DNA of 64,000 nucleotides from Streptomyces sp. SAI-127 (GTDB lineage: Bacteria > Actinomycetota > Actinomycetes > Streptomycetales > Streptomycetaceae). A model generated the notes under the pieces. The model worked only from the letters and a program-made list of their open reading frames with translations, had not been told where the DNA came from and made no database searches. Positions 32,782-41,381 of this stretch are shown here, piece by piece; within the stretch, counting starts at the first letter, position 1; each line of letters opens with the position of its first letter. A program made the translations under genes and the position numbers. The stretch covers positions 3,720,001-3,784,000 of the forward strand of contig NZ_JARXYJ010000001.1 of assembly GCF_029894425.1 (NCBI RefSeq), written 5' to 3'.

Positions 32782-33750
32782 ATGCGTGCACTTCTCGTGG
32801 TCAATCCGGCGGCAACCACCACAAGCGCACGTACGCGCGATGTCCTGATCCACGCGCTCGCGAGCGAGATGAAACTGGAAGCGGTCACCACCGAGTACCG
32901 CGGCCACGCGCGCGACCTGGGCCGGCAGGCGGCGGAGAGCAAGGACATCGACCTGGTCGTGGCCCTGGGCGGCGACGGCACGGTCAACGAGGTGGTCAAC
33001 GGCCTCCTGCACGCCGGCCCCGCCCCCGAGCACCTCCCCGGCCTCGCCGTGGTCCCCGGCGGCTCCACCAACGTCTTCGCCCGGGCCCTCGGCCTGCCCA
33101 ACGACGCAGTCGAGGCGACCGGCGCCCTCCTGGACGCCCTGCGCGAGGGCAGCGAGCGTACGGTCGGCCTGGGGCTGGCCTCCGGTACGCCGGGCACCGA
33201 GGACGAGGCCGTCCCGGGACGCTGGTTCACCTTCAACGCGGGGCTCGGATTCGACGCCGGTGTGGTCGGGCGGGTCGAGCAGCAGCGTGAGCGCGGCAGG
33301 AAATCCACACACGCTCTCTACGTCCGTCAGGCACTGCGCCAGTTCTTCGGCGAGGCGCACCGCCGCCACGGGACGATCACTGTGGAGCGTCCGGATGCGG
33401 AGCCGGTGACCGATCTGGTCCTTTCCATAGTCTCGAACACCTCTCCGTGGACCTTCCTCGGCAATCACCCGATGTACGCGTCACCTAAGGCCTCGTTCGA
33501 TAAAGGCCTCGACGTACTCGGTCTCAGCCGTATGACGACGACCGCGATCACCCGATATGGCACTCAGTTGCTCACTTCGTCCCCCGAACGCGGCCCCCAT
33601 GGCAAGCACGCCGTGTCCCTGCACGACCTGGACCAGTTCACCTTGCATTCGAAGGTGCCCCTGCCCCTCCAGATGGACGGCGACCACCTTGGACTGCGTA
33701 CGAGCGTGACGTTCACAGGCGTACGCCGTGCACTGCGTGTGATTGTGTGA
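32782..33750 (+). CDS. Diacylglycerol kinase / sphingosine kinase-like lipid kinase
   Basis: A 322-residue lipid kinase of the DagK_cat (YegS/BmrU) family: MRALLVVNPAATTTSARTRD, the nucleotide-binding VVALGGDGTVNEVVNGLL, VVPGGSTNVFARALGLPND, and the C-terminal lipid domain beginning near WFTFNAGLGFDAGVVGRVE. It would phosphorylate diacylglycerol or a related lipid at the membrane. ATG at 32782 matches the domain start. Located between sigH and wblE, as I recall in other streptomycetes. Confidence 0.88.
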   Translation: MRALLVVNPAATTTSARTRDVLIHALASEMKLEAVTTEYRGHARDLGRQAAESKDIDLVVALGGDGTVNEVVNGLLHAGPAPEHLPGLAVVPGGSTNVFARALGLPNDAVEATGALLDALREGSERTVGLGLASGTPGTEDEAVPGRWFTFNAGLGFDAGVVGRVEQQRERGRKSTHALYVRQALRQFFGEAHRRHGTITVERPDAEPVTDLVLSIVSNTSPWTFLGNHPMYASPKASFDKGLDVLGLSRMTTTAITRYGTQLLTSSPERGPHGKHAVSLHDLDQFTLHSKVPLPLQMDGDHLGLRTSVTFTGVRRALRVIV

Positions 33751-34070
33751 GCAGAAGGGGCTAAAGTCCTTTCACTCGAACGTTTAGACCAGGGTCCACC
33801 CCATGGAAGTACGGCTGTGACCTAGTCGACACCGAGGAATCAAAAAAAACTTTCCGGAAGGGGTTGTATCCGCCGCTGAGGTTTGCGAGTCTCTACGTGG
33901 CGGTCGGGACAGCCCGCAACACCAGCGTCCACAGACCACCGGAACCCCTCTTCAATCCAAGGACCACGCCGGGGAAGACTCGGCGGACGGCCCTTCACTT
34001 GTTGGGGGATTCGTGAAAGCGTTCACATTCACAAGCAACTTGCATGTAATACCAAGGAGAGGTAGCAGCC
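33751..34070 (+). promoter_or_regulatory. Long leader upstream of wblE
   Basis: About 320 bases without a gene. Features: an A-rich tract CAAAAAAAAC at 33841-33850 next to GGAAT, and a palindrome GTGAAAGCGTTCAC (34013-34026) about 45 bp before the ATG. AAGGAGAGG precedes the ATG. The AT-rich tract and long leader imply strong or multi-input regulation of wblE. Confidence 0.5.
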
Positions 34071-34328
34071 ATGGACTGGCGTCACAACGCCGTTTGCCGC
34101 GAGGAAGACCCCGAGCTCTTCTTCCCCATCGGCAACACCGGTCCTGCGCTGCTGCAGATCGAGGAAGCCAAGGCCGTCTGCCGTCGCTGCCCCGTTATGG
34201 ATCAGTGTCTGCAGTGGGCGCTCGAGTCCGGTCAGGACTCCGGCGTCTGGGGTGGTCTCAGCGAGGACGAGCGTCGCGCCATGAAGCGCCGTGCCGCCCG
34301 CAACCGGGCCCGTCAGGCCTCCGCCTGA
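34071..34328 (+). CDS. wblE: WhiB-family iron-sulfur regulator WblE
   Basis: An 85-residue WhiB-like protein. Four cysteines that ligate a [4Fe-4S] cluster are at 9, 37, 40 and 46 ([22 protein letters not shown]). The turn motif [13 protein letters not shown] and a basic C-terminus ([12 protein letters not shown]) for DNA contact follow. It corresponds to mycobacterial WhiB1, including the convergent PdtaS-type kinase next door. Likely acts by binding the housekeeping sigma factor and sensing nitric oxide or redox state, as for WhiB1. Confidence 0.95.
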   Translation: MDWRHNAVCREEDPELFFPIGNTGPALLQIEEAKAVCRRCPVMDQCLQWALESGQDSGVWGGLSEDERRAMKRRAARNRARQASA

Positions 34329-34445
34329 CATACCCACCCCGCACAGCCTGAGCTTGGCGGCGCGTACACAGCGTACGCTTCTCCCGCCCCCGAGCCGCAG
34401 CGCGCAGTACCCCGATGCGCAGCAAACGCTGGCAACGAGCATTTG

Positions 34446-34478
34446 AGCCCCGGACCCCTGAACGGTCCGGGGCTTTTT
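34446..34478 (+). terminator. Rho-independent terminator after wblE
   Basis: Perfect 11-bp stem AGCCCCGGACC / GGTCCGGGGCT, 7-nt loop, followed by four to five T. The best classical terminator in the window; it lies between the convergent wblE and kinase genes. Confidence 0.9.
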
Positions 34479-34509
34479 GCTGTGCCGGTGCCCCCGCCCG
34501 TGCACGGAT

Positions 34510-35985
34510 CTACTTGTGCGCCAGCACCGGTACGTCCAGGATCACCCGGGTGCCGCCCCCCGGCGCCGGGACCATGTCGAACGTACCGCCCAACTCGCCC
34601 TCCACCAGCGTCCGTACGATCTGCAGGCCCAGGTTGCCCCCGGTGTGCGGGTCGAAGCCCTCGGGCAGGCCGACGCCGTCGTCCTGGACGGTAACGAGGA
34701 GACGGGCCTCCTTGGTGGTACCGCCGCGGACGGCCGAGACCTCGACCGTGCCGGTCTCGCCCTCGCGGAAGCCGTGCTCCAGGGCGTTCTGGAGGATTTC
34801 CGTCAGAACCATCGACAGCGGGGTGGCGACCTCGGCGTCCAGGATGCCGAAGCGTCCGCTGCGCCGGCCGGTGACCTTGCCCGGGGAGATCTCGGCGACC
34901 ATCGCGAGCACCCGGTCGGCGATCTCGTCGAACTCCACGCGTTCGTCCAGGTTCTGAGACAGCGTCTCATGCACGATCGCGATGGAACCGACCCGCCGTA
35001 CCGCCTCTTCCAGGGCCTCCCGGCCGCGGTCGGACTCGATGCGCCGGGCCTGGAGGCGGAGCAGGGCCGCCACCGTCTGGAGATTGTTCTTCACCCGGTG
35101 GTGGATCTCCCGGATGGTCGCGTCCTTGGTGATCAGCTCGCGCTCGCGTCGGCGCAGTTCCGTCACGTCCCGCAGCAGGACCAGCGAACCGATGCGGGTG
35201 CCCTTGGGCTTGAGCGGAATCGCCCGGAACTGGATGACCCCGTCGCGCGCCTCGATCTCGAACTCACGGGGCGCCCAGCCGCTGGCGACCTTGGCGAGCG
35301 CCTCGTCCACCGGTCCGCGGGTCGGGGCGAGTTCGGCGGTGGTCCTGCCGAGGTGCTGGCCGACGAGGTCGGAGGCGAGGCCCATGCGGTGGTACGCGGA
35401 CAGGGCGTTCGGGGAGGCGTACTGGGCGATGCCGTCCGCGTCCAGCCTGATCAGACCGTCGCCGACGCGCGGGGCGGCGTCCATGTCCATCTGCTGGTTG
35501 GGGAACGGGAAGGAGCCGGCCGCGATCATCTGCGCCAGGTCCGAAGCGCTCTGCAGATAGGTCAGTTCGAGACGGCTCGGGGTGCGCACGGTGAGCAGGT
35601 TGGTGTTGCGCGCGATGACACCGAGGACGCGGCCCTCCCGTCGTACCGGAATCGACTCGACACGGACCGGGACCTCCTCGCGCCACTCCGGGTCGCCCTC
35701 GCGCACGATCCGGCCCTCGTCGAGCGCCGCGTCCAGCAGGGGGCGGCGGCCGCGCGGGACGAGGTGGCCGACCATGTCGTCCTGGTAGGAGGTGGGGCCC
35801 GTGTTTGGCCGCATCTGGGCGACGGAGACATAGCGGGTGCCGTCGCGGGTGGGCACCCACAGAACGAGGTCGGCGAAGGAGAGGTCGGAGAGCAACTGCC
35901 ACTCCGAGACCAGCAGATGCAGCCACTCGAGGTCGGAGTCGTCGAGGGCGGTGTGCTGGCGGACCAGTTCGTTCATGGAGGGCAC
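34510..35985 (-). CDS. Sensor histidine kinase, PdtaS-type
   Basis: A 491-residue soluble kinase. N-terminal GAF-like domain (residues about 15-150: [40 protein letters not shown]), a PAS domain (about 180-290: [20 protein letters not shown]), then HisKA_2/HATPase: phospho-acceptor [21 protein letters not shown]-box [14 protein letters not shown]-boxes [12 protein letters not shown] and [16 protein letters not shown]. No membrane segments. It matches M. tuberculosis PdtaS, whose partner PdtaR is an ANTAR RNA-binding regulator; no response regulator is adjacent here. Confidence 0.92.
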   Translation of the reverse strand: MPSMNELVRQHTALDDSDLEWLHLLVSEWQLLSDLSFADLVLWVPTRDGTRYVSVAQMRPNTGPTSYQDDMVGHLVPRGRRPLLDAALDEGRIVREGDPEWREEVPVRVESIPVRREGRVLGVIARNTNLLTVRTPSRLELTYLQSASDLAQMIAAGSFPFPNQQMDMDAAPRVGDGLIRLDADGIAQYASPNALSAYHRMGLASDLVGQHLGRTTAELAPTRGPVDEALAKVASGWAPREFEIEARDGVIQFRAIPLKPKGTRIGSLVLLRDVTELRRRERELITKDATIREIHHRVKNNLQTVAALLRLQARRIESDRGREALEEAVRRVGSIAIVHETLSQNLDERVEFDEIADRVLAMVAEISPGKVTGRRSGRFGILDAEVATPLSMVLTEILQNALEHGFREGETGTVEVSAVRGGTTKEARLLVTVQDDGVGLPEGFDPHTGGNLGLQIVRTLVEGELGGTFDMVPAPGGGTRVILDVPVLAHK

Positions 35986-36348
35986 AGGTGCGAGCGTACC
36001 TGGGGGTATGTGAGCGACCTAAAAACACCGGGCCCCGAGAACACCCGCGGGCCGCGGCGCCTGGGAAGGACCCTCAACCTTCCCGGCACCGCAGCCCGGA
36101 GCAATATCGGCCGTGGGGTGTGCGGTCCCGGTCGGCCGAGGATGAGGACCCGGGGCAGTCAGGGCAGAGAGCTCCGGTTCCTCGGTCCGCCTTCCTGTGC
36201 GGGGAAGACGGAAGTCACGCGTTCAATTGTGGACTAGACCACTAGGTGTGTCCATGCGTTGGAGCCTGTTTGTTGTTGGAGCTTTCCCTCACGGGAGTCA
36301 ACTACTCGGACGCCCTAACAACCACCACGCAGCCTAACCCGTGTGGGT
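35986..36348. other. Intergenic region with dre site and short hairpins
   Basis: No gene seen in 363 bases. Besides the dre, a GC-rich segment near 36025-36060 (CGGGCCCCG ... CGCGGGCCGCGG) can fold, and AACCC-gtgt-GGGTT (36336-36349) forms a hairpin at the TetR stop codon that may aid termination of that gene. Confidence 0.45.
36228..36243. promoter_or_regulatory. DasR-binding site (dre) upstream of the histidine kinase
   Basis: TGTGGACTAGACCACT matches the dre consensus ACTGGTCTAGACCACT at 13 of 16 positions and retains its palindromic core. It lies about 240 bp upstream of the PdtaS-type kinase and downstream of a TetR gene, with no amino-sugar gene beside it. Confidence 0.65.
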
Positions 36349-36990
36349 TCATGTGCGGGGCCAGATAGCCATGGCAATTTCCGCGACCGCCTCCAACTCC
36401 TCCCGGCTCGCGCCGTCGCGCGCCTGTTGGGACATGCCCTGGATCACCGCTCCGACGTGCCGGGCGAGCGCGGCGGCGTCGGTGTCGGCGGACAGCTCTC
36501 CCGCGGCGATCCCCGCCCTTACACGGCTCTCGAAGGCGGCGATGTTGGCGTTGCGCCGCACCCGCAGCGACTCCTCGACCTCCGGGCTGGAGCAGTTGGT
36601 CGCGGCATGGATGACGAGGCAGCCGTGCGGGCGACCGGGAGCCGTGTACTCGACCGCGGCCTCGCGCAGCATCCGCTCCATCGCGGCCCGGACGGTGGGC
36701 TCCTCGGCGAGAGCACGGTCACCGAAGGAGCCGTACCGCGCTCCGTACTCTTGGACGACCTCCTCGAACAGCGACCGCTTGTCGCCGAAGGCCGCGTAGA
36801 GGCTGGGGGCGCCGATACCCATGACGCGGGTGAGGTCGGAGACGGACGTGGCCTCGTAGCCGTGCTCCCAGAAGGCCAGGATCGCCTTCTCCAGAGCCGT
36901 CGCCCGATCGAAGGACCGAGGTCGGCCGCGGAGTCTCGATGCCCTGGCCGCGGTCTTGACCTGCGCTTCCGTCTCCTCGCTGCTCACCAT
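36349..36990 (-). CDS. TetR-family transcriptional regulator
   Basis: A 213-residue repressor. HTH at residues about 20-65: RGRPRSFDRATALEKAILAF, WEHGYEATSVSDLTRVMGI, APSLYAAFGDKRSLFEEVV. The C-terminal domain (TetR_C) has HGCLVIHAATNCSSPEVEE. ATG at 36990 is chosen from the HTH position; the open frame continues far upstream without homology. Divergent from the SDR gene, its likely target. Confidence 0.88.
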   Translation of the reverse strand: MVSSEETEAQVKTAARASRLRGRPRSFDRATALEKAILAFWEHGYEATSVSDLTRVMGIGAPSLYAAFGDKRSLFEEVVQEYGARYGSFGDRALAEEPTVRAAMERMLREAAVEYTAPGRPHGCLVIHAATNCSSPEVEESLRVRRNANIAAFESRVRAGIAAGELSADTDAAALARHVGAVIQGMSQQARDGASREELEAVAEIAMAIWPRT

Positions 36991-37042
36991 GGAGTGAATT
37001 GTATAGCGGGTACTAGATAAAGACCCGAGGTGCCCTGTACGG

Positions 37043-37068
37043 TTTTTCTGTAGCGACCGATAGAAAAA
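37043..37068. promoter_or_regulatory. Candidate TetR operator before the SDR gene
   Basis: TTTTTCT and AGAAAAA arms (37043-37049, 37062-37068) flank TAGCGACCGATAG-like sequence; the whole forms a 26-bp imperfect palindrome, very AT-rich at its ends, 19 bp before the SDR start codon. Confidence 0.5.
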
Positions 37069-37086
37069 TGGGAAAGGGGCGTCGTG

Positions 37087-37839
37087 ATGGGCGTGCTCAC
37101 GGGCAGGACAGCTCTGGTGACAGGGGCGAGCAGGGGCATCGGGCGGGGCATCGCCGAGCGACTCGGGCGGGACGGCGCGCGGGTGGCGGTGCACTACGGC
37201 AGGAGTGAGGCGGCGGCGAAGGCGACGGTGGCCGCGATCGAGGCGGCCGGCGGCTCCGCCTTCACGATCGGGGCGGAGCTGGAGACACCGGGAGCCGTCG
37301 AGGCCCTCTGGGAGGAGTTCGACCGGCACGCGGACGGGCTGGACATCCTCGTGAACAACGCGGGAATCGGCTCCTCACGCCCCATCGAGGAGATCGACGA
37401 AGGGGAGTACGACCGGCTCTTCGCGGTGAATGTCAAGGCACCATTCTTCCTGGTCAAACAGGGTGCGATACGACTGCGGGACGGCGGCCGGGTCATCAAC
37501 ATCTCCTCTGGACTCGCCCGCACCGCCGCCATGCCGCACAACATGGCCTACTCCATGACGAAGGGTGCACTGGACGTGTTCTCCCGGGATCTGTCCAAGG
37601 TTCTGGGCGCCCGGGGCATCAGGGTGAACTCGGTGGCACCTGGCCTGATCGACACCGACAACACCGCCGGGTTCCTGCACGGCACCGAGGGCGGCTGGGC
37701 GCAGGCGGAGGCGTATTCGGCGCTGGGACAGGTGGGGACACCGGCTGACGTCGCGGACGTGGTGGCGTTCCTGGCGTCGGACGACGGGCGCTGGGTGACC
37801 GGGAGCTGGGTGGACGCGACGGGGGGTTCGATGCCGTGA
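37087..37839 (+). CDS. Short-chain dehydrogenase/reductase
   Basis: A classical SDR of 250 residues: cofactor motif LVTGASRGIGRGIAERLG, ILVNNAGIGSS, catalytic Ser in VINISSGLAR, Tyr and Lys in MAYSMTKGALDVF, and VNSVAPGLIDTD. The residue after beta-2 region (HYGRSEAAAKAT) favours NADP(H). ATG at 37087 follows GGAAAGGGG; GTG one codon earlier is possible. Divergent from a TetR repressor gene with a palindrome between them. Substrate unknown. Confidence 0.9.
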   Translation: MGVLTGRTALVTGASRGIGRGIAERLGRDGARVAVHYGRSEAAAKATVAAIEAAGGSAFTIGAELETPGAVEALWEEFDRHADGLDILVNNAGIGSSRPIEEIDEGEYDRLFAVNVKAPFFLVKQGAIRLRDGGRVINISSGLARTAAMPHNMAYSMTKGALDVFSRDLSKVLGARGIRVNSVAPGLIDTDNTAGFLHGTEGGWAQAEAYSALGQVGTPADVADVVAFLASDDGRWVTGSWVDATGGSMP

Positions 37840-38022
37840 ACCGCCCGGCCGGGCACAGGACGTCTACGCAACCAGTTCGCTCTGGGGGTCGGGGTGTCGT
37901 GATGGTGCTCATGGCGCCTGCTCCACTCCCCCTTACGCTCGACCGCGCACAATGGGGCCTGTCCGAGATGTGACGCGATGATGGCCTTCGTGGACCTGGG
38001 CCGTGAAACCCGATTCTGTTAG

Positions 38023-38038
38023 ATTGGTCTAAACCACA
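38023..38038 (+). promoter_or_regulatory. DasR-binding site (dre) upstream of nagB
   Basis: ATTGGTCTAAACCACA matches the dre consensus ACTGGTCTAGACCACT at 13 of 16 positions, 86 bp before the nagB start. Repression of nagB by DasR, relieved by glucosamine-6-phosphate, is established in S. coelicolor. Confidence 0.85.
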
Positions 38039-38123
38039 TGGGCCGCACCGGGTTCGGTCGAGCCCCCTCGGTTCAGACCCGTCACTCCAGATCAGACCGT
38101 TTCCTCAGATCGGCAGGCCCAGC

Positions 38124-38909
38124 GTGGAAGTTGTCATCGTTCCGGATGCCAAGGCGGGTGGCGAGCTCATCGCCGGGGCCATGGCCCAGTTGCTCCGGCG
38201 CAAGCCCGACGCCCTGCTCGGCGTGGCGACCGGCTCGACCCCGCTGCCCATCTACGAGGCGCTGGCGGCCAAGGTGCGGTCCGGGGCCGTGGACGCCTCG
38301 CGGGCGCGGATAGCCCAGCTCGACGAGTATGTGGGGCTGCCCGCCGAACATCCGGAGTCGTACCGTTCGGTGCTGCGGCGCGAGGTGCTGGAGCCGCTGG
38401 GGGTACCGATGTCCTCCTTCATGGGGCCGGACGGGACGGCGGAGGACATCCCCGGTGCCTGTGAGGCCTACGACTCGGCGCTGGCCGATGCCGGGGGCGT
38501 GGATCTGCAGTTGCTCGGGATCGGGACGGACGGGCACATCGGGTTCAACGAGCCGTGTTCCTCGCTGGCCTCGCGGACTCGGATCAAGACCTTGACCGAG
38601 CAGACCCGGGTGGACAACGCGCGGTTCTTCGACGGGGACATCGAGCAGGTCCCGCATCACGTCATCACCCAGGGCATCGGGACCATCCTGGAGGCTCGGC
38701 ATCTGGTGCTGCTCGCCACGGGTGAGGGGAAGGCCGATGCGGTTGCGGCGACTGTGGAGGGGCCGGTTGCCGCGGTGTGTCCTGCGTCGGCGCTTCAGCT
38801 GCATCCGCACGCGACGGTGGTGGTCGACGAGGGTGCCGCTTCCAAGCTGAAGCTGGCGGACTACTTCCGGCACACGTTCGTCAACAAGCCCGACTGGCAG
38901 GGGATTTAG
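38124..38909 (+). CDS. nagB: Glucosamine-6-phosphate deaminase
   Basis: Converts glucosamine-6-phosphate to fructose-6-phosphate and ammonia, linking N-acetylglucosamine catabolism to glycolysis. The 261-residue protein has LGVATGSTPLPIYEAL, the catalytic LDEYVGLPAEHPESYRSVL, and GIGTDGHIGFNEPCSSLASR, all diagnostic. GTG start. A dre site lies upstream and a perfect bidirectional terminator downstream, shared with the convergent das operon. Confidence 0.95.
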   Translation: MEVVIVPDAKAGGELIAGAMAQLLRRKPDALLGVATGSTPLPIYEALAAKVRSGAVDASRARIAQLDEYVGLPAEHPESYRSVLRREVLEPLGVPMSSFMGPDGTAEDIPGACEAYDSALADAGGVDLQLLGIGTDGHIGFNEPCSSLASRTRIKTLTEQTRVDNARFFDGDIEQVPHHVITQGIGTILEARHLVLLATGEGKADAVAATVEGPVAAVCPASALQLHPHATVVVDEGAASKLKLADYFRHTFVNKPDWQGI

Positions 38910-38950
38910 GGCGGCTCTCGGCTGCCGGATGCTGTCGGTCGCCGGGTGGC

Positions 38951-38989
38951 ACAAAGGTGCCGGTCCCTTCAAGGGACCGGCACCTTTGT
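38951..38989. terminator. Bidirectional terminator between nagB and the das operon
   Basis: A perfect 19-bp inverted repeat beginning ACAAAGGTGCCGGTCCCTT with a one-base centre (so a tight loop in practice), T-rich on the plus strand and on the minus strand. Confidence 0.88.
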
Positions 38990-39011
38990 TCAGTACAGCC
39001 CTGCTACCGCC

Positions 39012-40496
39012 CTACTCCCCCGCGATGATCTCCGCCGCCGCTCTGGCGCAGACCCGGGCGGCGCCGTGGGTCGCGATGTGCAGGGCTCCTCGGGCGGGGG
39101 CCTGCGGGAGGCCCATTTCGATCACGATCGTGTCGGGGCGGGTTCTGAGGACGGTGTCCAGGGCCGCTCCCATCCAGGGGTGGCGGTGTTCGTCGCGCAC
39201 CACGGCCACGATGCGGCGTGGGCCGGCCGCGGCCAGGGTGGCGAGGCCCGCGTCCTCGCCGGCGAAGCTGCCCGTTTCCGTGCCCGGGATCAGACGGGCG
39301 AGTTCGGCGGCGACGCCCCAGGGCGTTTCGTCGCCGACGGCCACATTGGCCACCGGGGTGAAGGCGGCGACGTAGGGCGCCGTGGTGAGGGGGGTGAAGC
39401 CGTCCGCGCCGGTGATGCGCAACGCCCTTCGGGCCGCGCGCAGTCCCACCTCCTCGTCGGCCGGGAGCTGCGCGTCGGCCGCGCCGGCCGCCGTCCAGTG
39501 GGCCAGCGTGCGGACGTGCTCCGCCGCTTCCGCGAGCCGCTCCTCGGGGAGTTCACCCGAGCGCACCGCCGAGACCAGGGCGTCGCGCAGGCGTCGTACC
39601 GTCTCGTCGTCGGCCAGGCCGCCGCCCACGCAGATCGCGTCGGCGCCGGCGGCGATGGCCAGGACGCTGCCACGCTCGATGCCGTAGGTGCCGGCGATGG
39701 CCTGCATCTCCATGCCGTCGGTGACGATGAGGCCGGTGTAGCCGAGTTCGCCGCGGAGCAGATCGGTCAGCACTGTGTGGGACAGGGTTGCCGGGCGCTC
39801 CGGGTCCAGGGCGGGGACCAGGATGTGGGCGGTCATCACCGCGCGGGTGCCGGCGGCGATGGCCGCGCGGAAGGGCCGCAGTTCCCGCTCCAGAAGGACC
39901 GATTCGTCCACGTCGATGCGCGGCAGCGCGTGGTGGGAGTCGATCGCGGTGTCGCCGTGGCCCGGGAAGTGCTTCGTGCAGGCCGCGACTCCCGCCGACT
40001 GCAACCCCGTGACGTACGCCGCCGTGTGCCGGGCGGCGAGGCCGGAGGAGGCACCGAAGGAGCGGACGCCGATCACCGGGTTGGACGGGTTCGAGTTCAC
40101 GTCGGCCGACGGAGCCCAGTTGAGGTTGACCCCGCAGGCCGCTAGACGGCGGCCCAGTTCCGCGGCCACCTCCCGTGTCAGTTCCACGTCGTCCACCGCA
40201 CCGAGTGCGTGGTTGCCGGGGAAGGACGAGCCGGTGCGCACCTCGAGGCGGGTGACGTCACCGCCCTCCTCGTCGATGGCCACCAGGACGTCGTCGCGTT
40301 CGGCGCGCAACTGGGCAGTCAGGGCGGTCAGTTGTTCCGGCGAGGCGATGTTGCGGCCGAACAGGCCGACCGAGGCGAGGCCCTCGCCGAGGCGGCGCAG
40401 CAGCCAGTCGGGGGCGGTGGTGCCGGTGAAGCCGGGCTGCAGGACGGTCAGCGCGTCGCGGGTCAGCGTGTCTGTGCCGCTGGCGAATGTCGTCAT
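39012..40496 (-). CDS. Beta-N-acetylhexosaminidase, glycoside hydrolase family 3
   Basis: A 494-residue cytoplasmic GH3 enzyme that should hydrolyse imported chitobiose to N-acetylglucosamine. Substrate loop VLVAIDEEGGDVTRLE, the NagZ-type KHFPGHGDTAIDSHHALPRI (acid/base His-Asp dyad) and nucleophile Asp in GLIVTDGMEMQAI are visible. A C-terminal domain of about 160 residues follows. No signal peptide. It begins 9 bp after dasC and completes the operon dasA-dasB-dasC-hexosaminidase. Confidence 0.92.
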   Translation of the reverse strand: MTTFASGTDTLTRDALTVLQPGFTGTTAPDWLLRRLGEGLASVGLFGRNIASPEQLTALTAQLRAERDDVLVAIDEEGGDVTRLEVRTGSSFPGNHALGAVDDVELTREVAAELGRRLAACGVNLNWAPSADVNSNPSNPVIGVRSFGASSGLAARHTAAYVTGLQSAGVAACTKHFPGHGDTAIDSHHALPRIDVDESVLLERELRPFRAAIAAGTRAVMTAHILVPALDPERPATLSHTVLTDLLRGELGYTGLIVTDGMEMQAIAGTYGIERGSVLAIAAGADAICVGGGLADDETVRRLRDALVSAVRSGELPEERLAEAAEHVRTLAHWTAAGAADAQLPADEEVGLRAARRALRITGADGFTPLTTAPYVAAFTPVANVAVGDETPWGVAAELARLIPGTETGSFAGEDAGLATLAAAGPRRIVAVVRDEHRHPWMGAALDTVLRTRPDTIVIEMGLPQAPARGALHIATHGAARVCARAAAEIIAGE

Positions 40497-40505
40497 CGGG
40501 GGGCG

Positions 40506-41381
40506 TTATCCCTTCACGGCGCCCGCGGTGAGACCCGCGGCCATTTTGCGCTGGACGAGGAGGAAGAGGACCACGATCGGCACGGCCATCATGGTGGAAC
40601 CGGCCATCATCGGGGCGTACTCGGTGCCGTGTTTGGTGGTGAAGTTGCCGAGCCAGACGGTCGCGGTCTGGTTCTTCTGGCTGAGCAGCATGAGGGCGTA
40701 GAGGTACTCGTTCCAGGCCTGGATGAAGGCGTAGACCGAGGTGGCGACCATGCCGGGGGCCAGCAGCGGGAAGACCACCCGCAGGAAGGCGCCCGTGGGC
40801 GAGCAGCCGTCGACCATCGCCGCCTCCTCCAGCTCCTTGGGGATGTTGACGATGAAGCCTCGCAGCGTCCACACCGTGAAGGGGAGGATGAAGGTCAGGT
40901 ACGTGATGATCAGGCCCGACAACTTGTCGTACTGGTCGAGGTCGTTGAGGAGCAGGAAGACCGGGATGATCATCGCGACCAGGGGGACCATCTGGACCGC
41001 GAGGATGCCCACGATCACGACCTTGCGGCCGCGGAAGGCGAAGCGGGAGATGGCGAGGGCGGCCAGGGTGCCGACCACGACGCCGATCGCCACGACCGAC
41101 AGGGAGACGACGAGGCTGCGGCCGACCGGGCCCCAGAAGTCGGCGATGTCCAGTGCGCGGCTGAAGTTGCCCAGCGTCAACCCCGTCGGCAGCAGGCTCG
41201 GGTCCGGGTCGATGGCGTCCTTCGCCGGTTTGAACGCCGTGTTCAGCATCCAGTAGACGGGGAAGCCGGCGGTGACGAAGACGAGGAGACCGAGGAGGTT
41301 CCAGCCGACCTTGGACTTCCGGGGCCGCGAAGTGCGCCCCGAGCCGCTCCCTGTCGTGGCGACCGCGTCCATGATGGTCAT
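40506..41381 (-). CDS. dasC: Chitobiose ABC transporter permease DasC
   Basis: Inner-membrane permease of the DasABC (N,N'-diacetylchitobiose) importer, 291 residues, six helices. The EAA loop is LEEAAMVDGCSPTGAFLRVV. Its ATG overlaps the dasB stop (ATGA). There is no ATPase in the operon; in Streptomyces the shared ATPase MsiK, encoded elsewhere, energises it. Confidence 0.94.
   Translation of the reverse strand: MTIMDAVATTGSGSGRTSRPRKSKVGWNLLGLLVFVTAGFPVYWMLNTAFKPAKDAIDPDPSLLPTGLTLGNFSRALDIADFWGPVGRSLVVSLSVVAIGVVVGTLAALAISRFAFRGRKVVIVGILAVQMVPLVAMIIPVFLLLNDLDQYDKLSGLIITYLTFILPFTVWTLRGFIVNIPKELEEAAMVDGCSPTGAFLRVVFPLLAPGMVATSVYAFIQAWNEYLYALMLLSQKNQTATVWLGNFTTKHGTEYAPMMAGSTMMAVPIVVLFLLVQRKMAAGLTAGAVKG

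Noticed and set aside
33836..33865. SigR-type promoter (GGAAT ... GTT) before wblE
   Set aside because: The spacer between GGAAT and GTT is 22 bases, longer than the 18-19 expected for SigR.
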